A stretch of DNA of 64,000 nucleotides from Ignavibacterium sp037440165 (GCF_037440165.1 NZ_JBBIUQ010000017.1:1-64000), one strand, 5' to 3'; numbered from the stretch's first letter, positions 23,539-33,135 are shown. A program made the numbers and translations. Notes: generated by a model not told the origin, from the sequence alone.

Positions 23539-25308
23539 ATGAAAATCAAACTGTTGCTATTTCTCATCACATTAATTGTTTCACTTAATGCTCAGGATAA
23601 ATGGTTAACCAAATTTGAAATATCTGGTGGTGTTTCAACTGCCGATTATCAAGAGACGATGAATTACTTTCAACAACTTGATTTTGCAAGTGATTACGCT
23701 GATATATTTGGATTTGGACGCTCTCCGCAAGGAAGAGATTTGAACTGCCTTCTTGTTACTAAAGAAGATAAAACTGTAATTGAGCATCTGCTGGCCGAAG
23801 GTAAAAAGCCATTTAAGAAACCTACTGTTCTAATTATTAACGGAATTCACTCTGGTGAAATTGAAGGAAAAGATGCTTGTATGATTTTACTTCGGGAAAT
23901 TCTGATAACCAAAGAGAAAGAATACCTTCTTGATAGCATTAACTTGCTAATTGTTCCCATATTTAATGTTGATGGTCACGAAAGGAAAAGTAAATACAAC
24001 AGAATAAATCAAAACGGTCCTGAAGAAATGGGATGGAGAACAACTGCACAAAATTTTAATCTCAATCGTGATTGGATGAAAGCAGATTCACCTGAAATGC
24101 AGGCAATGCTGCTGCTTGTATCAACCTGGAATCCTGATTTTATCATTGATACTCACACTACTAATGGAGCTGACTATCAATATAGCGTAACATACTCAGT
24201 TGAAAAATTTTCTAACATAGATATAGGACTTGGAGATTGGTTATCAAGCAAATTTATTCCTTATCTGGAAAGCAAAGTATCGCAAAAGGGGTTTTTAATT
24301 TTTCCTTATGTATCATTTAAAAATTGGGATGAAGGATTTGTTTCAGGAATAACAGATTGGGCTTCTTCACCTAGACTGTCAACTGGTTATTTTGCTTTAA
24401 GAAATCGTCCTTCTCTGCTGGTTGAAACACATATGATTAAACCATACAAGGAAAGAGTCTATGCAACTAAAGCTGTGCTTGAAACTTCATTTGAGTTTAT
24501 AAAAAATAATGCTTCAGAATTATTATTTCTTAATGAACAAGCAGACAGAAACTCTGTAAAAGAATTTTTGTTCGAGAAAAAATACTTACCAGTAAAATTT
24601 GATCTCTCGGATAAATTTGAGGAAATTTTAATTAAAGGTTATGAATTCGAAAAAGTTCATTCAGAAATTTCAGGAATTGATAAAATTGTTTACAAAAATT
24701 CACCAAAAGATTTTACAGTTAAATATTATCGAGATGTTATCGTTAGAGATTCAATTCAGATTCCTGATTATTATATAATACCCCGAGAGTGGTCTGCCCT
24801 GATTGATAGAATGCGTTACCATGGGATTAAATATTTAACCACTGATTTTGATACAACTTTAATGGTTGAAAGATACAGATTCAGCAATGTTAAGTTGGCT
24901 AATACTTCGTACGAAAGCAGACAAAGGGTTTCTTTCGATATTGAAAGCTTTAAGGAAAATGTAAACATTCCTGCAGGAAGCTTTATAATTCCAACCAATC
25001 AGAGAACAATAAGAATTATTGCTCATTTGCTCGAACCAAAATGTGAAGATTCATTTGTTCAATGGGGCTTTATGAATCAGATTTTTGAACAAAAGGAATA
25101 CTTTGAAAATTATGTTATGGAAAAAATTGCTGAAGAAATGATTAAGAATGATATCTCACTTAAAAAAGAATTTGAAGTGAAGCTCCAAACAGATGAAGCA
25201 TTTAAAAATAATCCTTATGAAAGATTGAATTTCTTCTACAAAAGGTCTCCTTATTGGGATAATAAATTAAATATTTATCCTGTGATGAAGTTAGATGTAA
25301 AGAACTAA
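23539..25308 (+). CDS. Secreted M14-family zinc carboxypeptidase
   Basis: This exported zinc carboxypeptidase (signal peptide residues 1-18) presumably digests extracellular peptides. Zinc ligands are His and Glu in INGIHSGEIEGKD near residue 103 and His in IDTHTTNGADY near 203. The Arg/Asn region is NFNLNRDWMKAD, and the catalytic Glu is in LVETHMIKPY near 294. The M14 domain ends near residue 330, and the remaining about 260 residues form an unassigned beta-rich extension. It is divergent from the M1 peptidase gene, so the two probably act on the same substrates. Confidence 0.9.
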   Translation: MKIKLLLFLITLIVSLNAQDKWLTKFEISGGVSTADYQETMNYFQQLDFASDYADIFGFGRSPQGRDLNCLLVTKEDKTVIEHLLAEGKKPFKKPTVLIINGIHSGEIEGKDACMILLREILITKEKEYLLDSINLLIVPIFNVDGHERKSKYNRINQNGPEEMGWRTTAQNFNLNRDWMKADSPEMQAMLLLVSTWNPDFIIDTHTTNGADYQYSVTYSVEKFSNIDIGLGDWLSSKFIPYLESKVSQKGFLIFPYVSFKNWDEGFVSGITDWASSPRLSTGYFALRNRPSLLVETHMIKPYKERVYATKAVLETSFEFIKNNASELLFLNEQADRNSVKEFLFEKKYLPVKFDLSDKFEEILIKGYEFEKVHSEISGIDKIVYKNSPKDFTVKYYRDVIVRDSIQIPDYYIIPREWSALIDRMRYHGIKYLTTDFDTTLMVERYRFSNVKLANTSYESRQRVSFDIESFKENVNIPAGSFIIPTNQRTIRIIAHLLEPKCEDSFVQWGFMNQIFEQKEYFENYVMEKIAEEMIKNDISLKKEFEVKLQTDEAFKNNPYERLNFFYKRSPYWDNKLNIYPVMKLDVKN

Positions 25309-25350
25309 CTGTTTTCTTCGATAATTAAATGAATAATTACATTTGTCTCA

Positions 25351-26505
25351 ATGGAAGCGGTTCGGTTAAAAACATATTTTGATAATCCCGAGAGAGTCTC
25401 ACTCGAAGAAATTGAAGTTTTACAAAAAAACAGCCTCAATCTTTCCTGCCTTCAGCAGATACTTGAAGCCTTCCCACACATAGCTTTATTATTAAATGAG
25501 TACAGACAAATTGTTGCATATAACTCAAAAGCGATAAATTATTTTTTCAGTAAAAATGATTCGGAAATTTTTGGCAAACGACTAGGTGAAGCTTTGAATT
25601 GCATTCATTCAAAGGAAATGGAGGCTGGTTGCGGAACCTCACTGTTTTGTCGTGAGTGTGGTGCTGCTCAATCAATAAAAATAACTACTGACAACAGAAT
25701 AAATTCTGTTTCAGAATGCAGAATAATAGTTGAAAAACAAGAAGGTGAAATATTCCTTGATTTTAGAGTTCATACATCAAAAATCACACTTGACCGTCAG
25801 AATTTAACGCTGTTTGCAGTGGAAGATATACAGAATGAAAAGAGAAGACAGGTTCTTGAAAGAGTGTTTTTTCACGATGTTCTCAATACTGCTTCTGCAA
25901 TCAAAGGAATCGCAGAAGTACTTTCTCAATTAAATAATAGTGAAGAGTTCGATGACTTTGTCCGAATGCTTCAGTATTCTGCCGATCAGCTGATTGATGA
26001 GATACAGGCACAAAGAAATTTAATTTACGCTGAAAATGGATTGCTGAAAATTCACTTTGCTGAAATAAGCATAAACGAAATCTTATCAAGAGCAGAAGCA
26101 CTTTATAAAAATCATGATATCGCTAAAGGGAAAATACTGGAGACAGAATATTTACTAAATGATATAAAAATAAAAACTGATTCAACGATTTTAGTTCGTG
26201 CTCTAAGTAACCTTGTAAAGAATGCACTTGAAGCAATTGAGGCAAATCAAAAAATAAAAATATTCTCAAAGGTTTCAGAAAAGGAATTGAAATTTATTGT
26301 TTGGAATGAAGGTGTAATTCCCGATTCGGTTCAATTACAAATTTTTCAGAGATCATTTTCTACTAAAGCGAAAGAAGGAAGAGGAATTGGCACTTACAGC
26401 GTAAAACTATTTATTGAAAAATATCTGAGTGGTAAAGTAGAATTTATTTCAAATAAAGAATTACAAACAGAATTTATAATTACTCTCTACAGGAATTTAA
26501 TCTGA
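25351..26505 (+). CDS. Orphan cytoplasmic PAS histidine kinase with Cys-rich loop
   Basis: This 384-aa soluble sensor kinase has no membrane segment. A PAS domain spans about residues 35-165 and contains a Cys-rich loop (CIHSKEMEAGCGTSLFCRECG, Cys near 88-111). The kinase core has the H-box FFHDVLNTASA near 173, N-box NLVKNALEA near 288, and G-box GRGIGTYSVK near 343. The Cys loop resembles CxxCG loops seen in some PAS kinases and could bind metal or sense redox. No receiver or response regulator gene is adjacent. It follows the M14 peptidase gene by 42 bp on the same strand. Confidence 0.85.
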   Translation: MEAVRLKTYFDNPERVSLEEIEVLQKNSLNLSCLQQILEAFPHIALLLNEYRQIVAYNSKAINYFFSKNDSEIFGKRLGEALNCIHSKEMEAGCGTSLFCRECGAAQSIKITTDNRINSVSECRIIVEKQEGEIFLDFRVHTSKITLDRQNLTLFAVEDIQNEKRRQVLERVFFHDVLNTASAIKGIAEVLSQLNNSEEFDDFVRMLQYSADQLIDEIQAQRNLIYAENGLLKIHFAEISINEILSRAEALYKNHDIAKGKILETEYLLNDIKIKTDSTILVRALSNLVKNALEAIEANQKIKIFSKVSEKELKFIVWNEGVIPDSVQLQIFQRSFSTKAKEGRGIGTYSVKLFIEKYLSGKVEFISNKELQTEFIITLYRNLI

Positions 26506-26796
26506 ACAGACTTTAGTCCACATCAAGGAATTATATTCTCTAAGAGATTTTTCAAAATTATAAATTCTAACTCAAAATTGACTCTATTCTTTGTTTCTTT
26601 TCTTCTTTTAAGCTTTTCTGCTCTAGTAAAAACTTAACCTTTAACTCAAGACATTGAGCGAACATATCCGTGAAGTAATACTAAAATCTATTTTACAATA
26701 TGAACTTTAACCAAGATAATTACATTCTTCATATTTAATTATTGTAATTTTGAATTAAACTTTATAATAATTTTTAACCTATCAGGGAGAACATTC

Positions 26797-28188
26797 ATGA
26801 ACTACAGAATTGAAAAAGATACAATGGGAGAAATTCAGGTTCCATCAGACAAATATTATGGGGCACAAACTGCCAGATCATTAATAAATTTTAAAATCGG
26901 TGGAGATCGATTCCCGCGTGAAATGATTCGTGCACTTGGTATTCTTAAAAAAGCTGCTGCTATTACAAATAAAGAATTAGGAATTCTTCCTGAAGAAAAA
27001 GCAGATCTTATAATTAAAGCCGCTGAAGAAGTAATCGATGGGAAACTTGATGAACACTTTCCGCTTGTAGTTTGGCAAACTGGCAGCGGTACGCAAACCA
27101 ATATGAATACAAATGAAGTAATTGCAAATCGCGCTATTGAAATAGCTGGCGGTGAACTCGGAAGTAAAAAGCCAATTCATCCGAATGATGATGTAAACAA
27201 AGCGCAATCATCAAATGACACCTTCCCAACGGCAATGCACATCGCTGCAGTTGAACAGATTCACCATCGTTTAATTCCTATGGTAACAAAACTCCGCAAT
27301 GCTTTGCAGATAAAATCAGAAGAGTATAAAGATATAATCAAAATTGGCAGAACTCATCTGATGGATGCTGTACCTTTAACACTCGGCCAAGAGTTTGGCG
27401 GTTATGTACAAATGCTTACAAACGGATTAGAAAGAATTGATGCTGCTTTGCCAAGATTATATGAATTGGCGCTTGGCGGAACTGCTGTTGGTACCGGATT
27501 AAATACTCATCCTAAATTTGCTGAACTATCTGCTAAAAAAATTGCGGAGATTACAGGATTACCATTCGTTACTGCAAGAAATAAATTCGAAGCACTTGCG
27601 ACTCACGATGCACTGGTTGAATTTCATGGAGCTCTCAAAACATTAGCTGCATCATTAATGAAAATTGCCAATGATATCAGATGGCTTGGCTCTGGTCCTC
27701 GCTGCGGATTAGGCGAACTTCATCTTCCCGAAAATGAACCCGGAAGCTCAATTATGCCAGGCAAAGTTAACCCTACTCAAAGCGAAGCAATGACGATGGT
27801 CTGCGCTCAGGTTTTTGGGAATGATGTTGCTGTTAACATTGGCGGTGCAAGCGGAAACTTTGAACTTAATGTTTTCAAACCTATAATCATCTTTAATGTA
27901 CTTAATTCAATTCGTTTACTTTCAGATGCCTGTGAGAGCTTTACAGATCATTGCGTTATTGGAATAGAAGCTAATGTTGAGAATATCAGAAAGCATGTTG
28001 AAAATTCACTAATGCTTGTTACTGCATTAAACCCTGTAATTGGTTATGACAATGCTGCTAAAGTAGCAAAGAAAGCTCACGCTGAAAATAAAACATTAAA
28101 ACAGGCAGCAGTAGAATTAGGATTATTAACTCCGGAAAAATTTGATGAAATTGTTCGTCCGGAAAAAATGATTGGTCCTAAAGCATAA
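26797..28188 (+). CDS. fumC: Fumarate hydratase class II
   Basis: This tetrameric, iron-independent fumarase of the TCA cycle interconverts fumarate and malate. Signatures are TGSGTQTNMNTNEVIANRA near residue 94, SSNDTFPTAMH, the catalytic His in GRTHLMDA, and the family signature GSSIMPGKVNPTQ near 314. The 463-aa length is typical. A good ribosome site (GGGAGA) precedes the ATG. The downstream kbl gene starts 37 bp later and may be co-transcribed. Aspartate ammonia-lyase is the closest alternative, but the opening MGEIQVPSDKYYGAQTARS and the overall match favour FumC. Confidence 0.94.
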   Translation: MNYRIEKDTMGEIQVPSDKYYGAQTARSLINFKIGGDRFPREMIRALGILKKAAAITNKELGILPEEKADLIIKAAEEVIDGKLDEHFPLVVWQTGSGTQTNMNTNEVIANRAIEIAGGELGSKKPIHPNDDVNKAQSSNDTFPTAMHIAAVEQIHHRLIPMVTKLRNALQIKSEEYKDIIKIGRTHLMDAVPLTLGQEFGGYVQMLTNGLERIDAALPRLYELALGGTAVGTGLNTHPKFAELSAKKIAEITGLPFVTARNKFEALATHDALVEFHGALKTLAASLMKIANDIRWLGSGPRCGLGELHLPENEPGSSIMPGKVNPTQSEAMTMVCAQVFGNDVAVNIGGASGNFELNVFKPIIIFNVLNSIRLLSDACESFTDHCVIGIEANVENIRKHVENSLMLVTALNPVIGYDNAAKVAKKAHAENKTLKQAAVELGLLTPEKFDEIVRPEKMIGPKA

Positions 28189-28224
28189 AATTCTTTTAAT
28201 ACAAATTTAGATTGCGAGGTTTAA

Positions 28225-29415
28225 ATGACTTCTGAAACCAGAACTTATTATAAAAGTATTCTCGAGAACATCGAGAAGGAAGGTCTTTATAAAAAAGAAA
28301 GAATTATCACTTCTCCACAAAGAGCACACATTGAAGTACTTCATACTCAAAGTGTATTAAATATGTGTGCAAATAATTATCTCGGTTTGGCTGATAATCC
28401 GGAACTTATCAATGCCGCAAAAGAAAGTCTTGATAAGTGGGGATTTGGTCTTTCATCTGTTCGGTTCATTTGCGGAACTCAAGAGATTCATAAAGAACTT
28501 GAGAAGAAAATTTCAGATTTTCTCGGACAGGAAGACACGATACTTTATACTTCGTGCTTTGATGCAAATGGCGGATTATTTGAAACTTTACTCGGCGAAG
28601 AAGATGCAGTTGTAAGTGATGAGCTTAATCATGCAAGCATTATTGATGGTATCAGGTTATGCAAAGCGCAGAGATATCGTTATAAAAATTGTGACATTAA
28701 TGATCTTGAAGAAAAGTTAAAAGAAGCACTATCAAATAAAGCAAAAAATATTCTCATTGCTACTGATGGTGTCTTTTCAATGGATGGATTTATTGCGCCG
28801 TTAAAACAAATTTGTGATCTTGCTGATAAATACGGTGCAATGGTAATGGTTGATGATAGTCACGCAGTTGGATTTATGGGCAAACATGGTAAAGGCACTC
28901 ACGAGTATAATGATGTAATGGGAAGAGTTGATATCATCACCGGAACTTTGGGAAAAGCTCTTGGTGGTGCAAGCGGCGGCTACACATCAGCTAGAAAGGA
29001 GATAGTAGATTTGCTAAGACAGCGTTCTAGACCTTATTTGTTTTCAAATACTGTCGCGCCTGCAATTGTAGCAGCTTCAATTAAAGTGCTTGATATGCTT
29101 TCATCGACAACACATTTAAGAGATAAGCTTGAGGAGAACACAAAATATTTTCGAGAAAAAATAAAAGCAGCTGGCTTTAACATAAAGGAAGGCGTTCATC
29201 CTATTGTTCCGATAATGCTTGGTGATGCTGTGCTTGCTCAGCAGATGGCAGCACGAATGCTTGATAAAGGTGTTTATGTAATTGGCTTCTTCTATCCGGT
29301 TGTTCCTAAAGGCACTGCAAGAATTCGTGTTCAGATTTCTGCAGCACATTCAAAAGAAGATCTGGATTTTGCAGTAGAAAAGTTCGCAGAAGTAAAAAAA
29401 GAAATGGGCATATAA
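28225..29415 (+). CDS. kbl: Glycine C-acetyltransferase (2-amino-3-ketobutyrate CoA ligase)
   Basis: This PLP enzyme splits 2-amino-3-ketobutyrate with CoA to glycine plus acetyl-CoA, completing threonine breakdown begun by Tdh. The alpha-oxoamine synthase signature is intact, with the PLP lysine in TGTLGKALGGASGG near residue 243. VDDSHAVGFMG and the N-terminal NNYLGLADNPEL are also typical. The length (396 aa) is as in E. coli. A GCGAGG ribosome site precedes the ATG. It follows fumC closely. Related synthases (BioF, HemA) are less likely given the match and the tdh gene nearby. Confidence 0.92.
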   Translation: MTSETRTYYKSILENIEKEGLYKKERIITSPQRAHIEVLHTQSVLNMCANNYLGLADNPELINAAKESLDKWGFGLSSVRFICGTQEIHKELEKKISDFLGQEDTILYTSCFDANGGLFETLLGEEDAVVSDELNHASIIDGIRLCKAQRYRYKNCDINDLEEKLKEALSNKAKNILIATDGVFSMDGFIAPLKQICDLADKYGAMVMVDDSHAVGFMGKHGKGTHEYNDVMGRVDIITGTLGKALGGASGGYTSARKEIVDLLRQRSRPYLFSNTVAPAIVAASIKVLDMLSSTTHLRDKLEENTKYFREKIKAAGFNIKEGVHPIVPIMLGDAVLAQQMAARMLDKGVYVIGFFYPVVPKGTARIRVQISAAHSKEDLDFAVEKFAEVKKEMGI

Positions 29416-29433
29416 AAATTAGAAAGACTGCAA

Positions 29434-29853
29434 TTGAAAAATTTAATATTAAATACTTTCGTTTTGCTAAGTATAATTTTTTTTATTTCCTGCTCTTCAA
29501 AGAAAAATTATGATACACCGGAAGCATTAGTAAATGCTAATGCTGAATTTATGAATCAGGAAGATTTTGATGGCGTTATGTCAACAATTCATCCTCAAAG
29601 TCCTTCTTATGAGATGACTGAAAAGATGGTTAAGAAAATTTTTGAGGTTTATGATTTACATTATAAAGTTGAAAAGCTTAAGGTGCTCGAACAAAATGAT
29701 AAAGAAGCAAAAATTGAGTTTATTCAGGTTACTACTAAGTTGAAAGGACCTGATTTCAAAAACAACAAAACAACCGGCATACATACTTTGAAGATGGATG
29801 GTGATTCTTGGAAGATATTTTCAACTGAAGTTCAGGATTTAGAGTTTTTATAA
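29434..29853 (+). CDS. Small lipoprotein, DUF4878-like fold (TTG start)
   Basis: This 139-aa exported lipoprotein has a lipobox around FFISC-SS near residue 20. The mature part resembles NTF2-like/DUF4878 proteins (TPEALVNANAEFMNQEDFDG..., ending DGDSWKIFSTEV). The start is a TTG 18 bp after kbl, and no ATG gives a better signal peptide. The function is unknown; such lipoproteins sit in the periplasm or outer membrane. It is followed by a strong hairpin before the converging peptidase gene. Confidence 0.7.
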   Translation: MKNLILNTFVLLSIIFFISCSSKKNYDTPEALVNANAEFMNQEDFDGVMSTIHPQSPSYEMTEKMVKKIFEVYDLHYKVEKLKVLEQNDKEAKIEFIQVTTKLKGPDFKNNKTTGIHTLKMDGDSWKIFSTEVQDLEFL

Positions 29854-29867
29854 AATTATTCAATCAA

Positions 29868-29898
29868 GAGCGGACATCAATTTAAATGATGTTCGCTC
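29868..29898. terminator. Bidirectional hairpin between converging genes
   Basis: Twelve-base arms GAGCGGACATCA and TGATGTTCGCTC, with one G-T pair, surround a short AT loop. They lie between the converging lipoprotein and S28/S37 peptidase genes. There is no clear T-run, so it is a terminator-like hairpin rather than a textbook terminator. Confidence 0.55.
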
Positions 29899-29922
29899 AA
29901 TAAAATAATTCTTAAATGTTAC

Positions 29923-31227
29923 TCATCTCTCAATTTTAATATCTAACCAATCTTCAAGTTTTTTATAAATTAATTCTCTTTCATTTGGCGGGAAACTTTT
30001 TATTCTTGTTCGATGAGAACCGTTTGGCAAAATCATTTTCAATGAATTTGTTTTCCCGGTCAAACAAACACCTGTCGAAGTCCAGGGATCATTTCCACCA
30101 TAAATAAATATCATATTATTAGCTTTATTCGCCACCCAATTAGATATATCTTTCATAGGTTCAGGATTGAAATCCAGTTGCAATGAATCTGGGATGAAAA
30201 AAAATGTTTTTCCATCTGCAAACTTCAATAAATCTTTGAACTCTGTTATATCATAAGCGTAATAACCATATTCTGTATAGCATTGATACCAAAAAGGATA
30301 GAGTGACTTAATTGATTCATCTGAAAAATAATCCAGCCCTGCGTGTTCTTTGAAATGTCCAAAAATTATTTCTTCAGATTCAGTAGTATCGGGAATATTT
30401 TCACAGCCGCCGCTGTTCCATTGCCAGTAAGCGAAAGAATATTCAAGAACACAATATTCGAATGCTCTTTCAAAACCAACAATATTGTATTCATATTTTT
30501 TCTTTTCAGCAACTTCAACAAATATCGGATAATAAACATCTCGATTACGAAGAAAATATTTTTGAAGATTTTTTACTTTTTGCCTGCATTCATCAGTGGA
30601 AGCTGTTTTAAACCATTCGTAAACTCGGTTATCATCCACAGAAAAGTTAACTGGTGCAACATATGCTACAGTTGCATCAACATCATTTGGATAAAATCTT
30701 CTATGAAAAATTACAGTTGAACCGCCTTTACTGATTCCGGTAGTAATCCATTTATCTTTATAAAATTCTTTCAGCTTCTGAATGATTCTATGATGATCTG
30801 CTGCTGCTTGTTTGATATCAAGATATTTCCAGTCAAATGGTTCCGGCACAGATTCGCCAAAATATCTGTGTTCGACAATTATCTGATTGCAATTCAAAAG
30901 TCTGCTCAGTTCATTAGCTCTGTTTCCGACTGAATAACCATCAAGCTCAGCTACTATAGGAAGGTCTTCATCTTTGTGCGATAGGAAAAATTGTTGTTTG
31001 AACTTTGGACTATTCGGATTTAATTGATCAATCGGCTGTTCAATAAAAATTTCATAAACTTCGTTAAATTCTTCATTAGGTTCTAATTTTTTAACTGTTA
31101 GATCAGGTTGAGATAACAGCCATTTGTAAAGCTTACTTTCACTCTGCTGAATTTCTTTTCCTGAACTGCAGCTTATTACAACGAAAAGTAAAATTACAGA
31201 TAACAGAAATGTGTGAATTGATTTCAA
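29923..31227 (-). CDS. Lipoprotein serine peptidase, S28/S37-like (prolyl/tripeptidyl aminopeptidase type)
   Basis: This exported alpha/beta-hydrolase peptidase has a lipoprotein signal with Cys near residue 20 (VVISC). IIVEHRYFGESVPEP near residue 110 is characteristic of the S28/S37 group. The nucleophile elbow is GISKGGST near residue 166, and a Gly-Gly-Asn-Asp-Pro-Trp stretch with a C-terminal His (NGSHRTR) supplies the acid/base region. The 434-aa length fits Bacteroidota 'PS-10 peptidase S37' proteins. It converges on the small lipoprotein gene. Together with the M1 and M14 enzymes, it suggests a proteolytic, peptide-scavenging lifestyle. Confidence 0.8.
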   Translation of the reverse strand: MKSIHTFLLSVILLFVVISCSSGKEIQQSESKLYKWLLSQPDLTVKKLEPNEEFNEVYEIFIEQPIDQLNPNSPKFKQQFFLSHKDEDLPIVAELDGYSVGNRANELSRLLNCNQIIVEHRYFGESVPEPFDWKYLDIKQAAADHHRIIQKLKEFYKDKWITTGISKGGSTVIFHRRFYPNDVDATVAYVAPVNFSVDDNRVYEWFKTASTDECRQKVKNLQKYFLRNRDVYYPIFVEVAEKKKYEYNIVGFERAFEYCVLEYSFAYWQWNSGGCENIPDTTESEEIIFGHFKEHAGLDYFSDESIKSLYPFWYQCYTEYGYYAYDITEFKDLLKFADGKTFFFIPDSLQLDFNPEPMKDISNWVANKANNMIFIYGGNDPWTSTGVCLTGKTNSLKMILPNGSHRTRIKSFPPNERELIYKKLEDWLDIKIER

Positions 31228-31322
31228 TTTATCTTCTCCCTCCTGTTTAATAATTTTATTTGAGAATTTTTTGAATGTTAACTTAAATAATCAAATTCAA
31301 TTATTCGCAAAACTGGTGATTT

Positions 31323-31835
31323 ATGAAATCAAAAATTGAATTACATAAAGGTGATATCACCAAGCTTAAAGTTGATGCCATAGTAAATGCAGCAAATACA
31401 TCTCTGCTTGGAGGTGGTGGTGTAGATGGCGCAATTCATCGGGCTGCAGGACCAGAGCTGCTTGAATTTAACAGGAAGCTCGGCGGTTGCAGAACAGGTG
31501 AAGCAAAATTATCACCAGGATTTAAGCTGCCAGCAAAATTTATTATTCACACCGTTGGACCGGTATGGCAAGGTGGAGCAAATAATGAAGATGAACTTCT
31601 GGCAAATTGTTATCGCAATTCACTAAAGCTTGCAGTGGAAAATCAAATTAAAACTATCGCATTTCCAGCAATATCAACCGGCGTTTATAGCTTTCCATTA
31701 GAAAGAGCCACTAAAATTGCCGTAACAGAGGTCAAAAAGTTTTTAGAAAAAAATGATTCAATTGAAAAAGTGATTTTCGTTTGCTTTGATGATAGAACTT
31801 ATGGAACTTATGAAAAGGTATTAAATCTGGTTTGA
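31323..31835 (+). CDS. Macrodomain protein, O-acetyl-ADP-ribose deacetylase type
   Basis: This 170-aa single macrodomain protein is predicted to bind ADP-ribose and remove O-acetyl or ADP-ribosyl groups. The motif VDAIVNAANTSLLGGGGVDG and IHRAAG near residues 17-46 is the catalytic and ribose-binding loop. The second loop AFPAISTGVYSFP near residue 118 binds phosphate. It matches the YmdB/MacroD class closely. The neighbouring DUF4143 ATPase module begins just downstream but is separated by palindromic repeats, so there is no sign the two are coupled. Confidence 0.9.
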   Translation: MKSKIELHKGDITKLKVDAIVNAANTSLLGGGGVDGAIHRAAGPELLEFNRKLGGCRTGEAKLSPGFKLPAKFIIHTVGPVWQGGANNEDELLANCYRNSLKLAVENQIKTIAFPAISTGVYSFPLERATKIAVTEVKKFLEKNDSIEKVIFVCFDDRTYGTYEKVLNLV

Positions 31836-31848
31836 AATATGCTTTGGA

Positions 31849-31897
31849 ATTTACTCAATCCATTGAGTAAATTTACTCAGTCAATTGAGTAAATTTT
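31849..31897. repeat. Tandem palindromes upstream of ATPase gene
   Basis: Two adjacent palindromes of the form TTTACTCA-(AT)n-TGAGTAAA fill this segment and end at the ATPase start codon. The stretch 31854-31879 (core CTCAATCCATTGAG, then TAAATTTACTCA) recurs exactly at 33089-33114. No Shine-Dalgarno sequence is visible between the palindrome and the ATG. Confidence 0.85.
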
Positions 31898-33082
31898 ATG
31901 TATGAGAGAAAACAACTTAAAATAATTCTGTCCAGAATTACTGAAAGAAAAAATCTTATTCAGGTTATCACTGGCCCTAAACAGGTTGGGAAAACAACCT
32001 TAGCAAATCAATTAACAAAGAAAATTAAAATCCCATTCCACTTTGTTTCTGCTGATGCTATACCTTCATCAAATTCCATTTGGATTCAGCAACAATGGGA
32101 TTCTGTTCGGGCTAAACTAAAATCATCTGGCTCAAGCGTTTATTTGCTGGTTATTGATGAAATACAAAAAATAAATAACTGGAGCGAATTGGTTAAAAAG
32201 GAATGGGATAAAGACAGAAGACAGAATATTAATATTCGTGTAATTTTATTAGGCTCTTCAACTCTTCTAATAGCAAAAGGATTAAGCGAATCATTAATGG
32301 GAAGGTTTGAATTGATTCAATTGCCACATTGGTCATATTCGGAGATGGCTGAAGCATTTGATTTTTCAGCCGAAGATTTTGTTTATTTTGGTGGATATCC
32401 GGGTTCGGCTCACCTGATAGAGGACGAATTAAGATGGAAAGATTATATCAGAAACTCGATAATAGAACCTACTATTTCAAAAGATATTCTTCAATTGACG
32501 AGTATTCAAAAGCCTGCATTGCTCAAAAATCTTTTTGAACTCGGTTGTATATTTAGCGGAGAAGTCCTTTCATATACAAAAATCTTAGGACAGCTTACTG
32601 GTGTTGGCAATACAACAACCTTATCTCAATATCAGAAATTGTTAGATGAAGCCTGGCTTTTGAGTGGAATTCAAAAATTTTCAGGATCAAAAATTAAATC
32701 CAGATCTTCTTCTCCAAAGTGGCTTGTGTATAATACTTCGCTTTCTTCTGTTTATGATGATTCATATTTCAAATCCATTAAAAATGATCAAGTTAAGTGG
32801 GGCAGAAAAGTTGAGCAAGCTGTAGGAACTCATTTAATTAATTCTGCAAGAGTAAATAACTTTCAAATTTTCTATTGGCGCGAAGTAAATGATGAGGTTG
32901 ATTTTATAATTCAAAGAGGTAAAAAAATAATACCTATTGAAGTGAAAATAGGGAAAATTAAATCACAGAAAGGTTTGAAAGCTTTTTCTAACAAATATAA
33001 AACTTCGGAAGCAATTCTAATTTCAGATGATGCTTTTCAATGGCAGGAATTTTTAGGGATTGATGTGATGGATTTATTTTAA
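31898..33082 (+). CDS. AAA-type ATPase with DUF4143/PD-(D/E)XK-like C-terminus
   Basis: This 394-aa protein has Walker A in ITGPKQVGKTTL near residue 28, Walker B LLVIDEIQK near 84, and sensor-1 ILLGSST near 119. A C-terminal DUF4143 domain carries VDFII near 333 and IPIEVK near 347, the spacing of a PD-(D/E)XK nuclease-like site. Such ATPases are widespread, patchily distributed and of unclear function. The ATG directly follows a palindrome with no visible ribosome site, and identical 26-bp palindromic sequence flanks both ends of the gene. This suggests autoregulation or insertion as a discrete module. Confidence 0.85.
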   Translation: MYERKQLKIILSRITERKNLIQVITGPKQVGKTTLANQLTKKIKIPFHFVSADAIPSSNSIWIQQQWDSVRAKLKSSGSSVYLLVIDEIQKINNWSELVKKEWDKDRRQNINIRVILLGSSTLLIAKGLSESLMGRFELIQLPHWSYSEMAEAFDFSAEDFVYFGGYPGSAHLIEDELRWKDYIRNSIIEPTISKDILQLTSIQKPALLKNLFELGCIFSGEVLSYTKILGQLTGVGNTTTLSQYQKLLDEAWLLSGIQKFSGSKIKSRSSSPKWLVYNTSLSSVYDDSYFKSIKNDQVKWGRKVEQAVGTHLINSARVNNFQIFYWREVNDEVDFIIQRGKKIIPIEVKIGKIKSQKGLKAFSNKYKTSEAILISDDAFQWQEFLGIDVMDLF

Positions 33083-33088
33083 TTTAAG

Positions 33089-33127
33089 CTCAATCCATTG
33101 AGTAAATTTACTCAACGGACTGAGTAT
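33089..33127. repeat. Palindromic repeat downstream of ATPase gene
   Basis: The first 26 bases (33089-33114) repeat 31854-31879 exactly and in the same orientation. They are followed by a degenerate half (CTCAACGGACTGAG). The repeat starts 6 bp after the ATPase stop codon. Confidence 0.85.
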
Positions 33128-33135
33128 TTCGTCAA

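Noticed and set aside
26506..26796. Small gene or strong promoter before fumC
   Set aside because: A TAATTTTG-like element at 26745-26752 resembles the Bacteroidota -7 box, but I saw no matching -33 element; no small coding frame is convincing.
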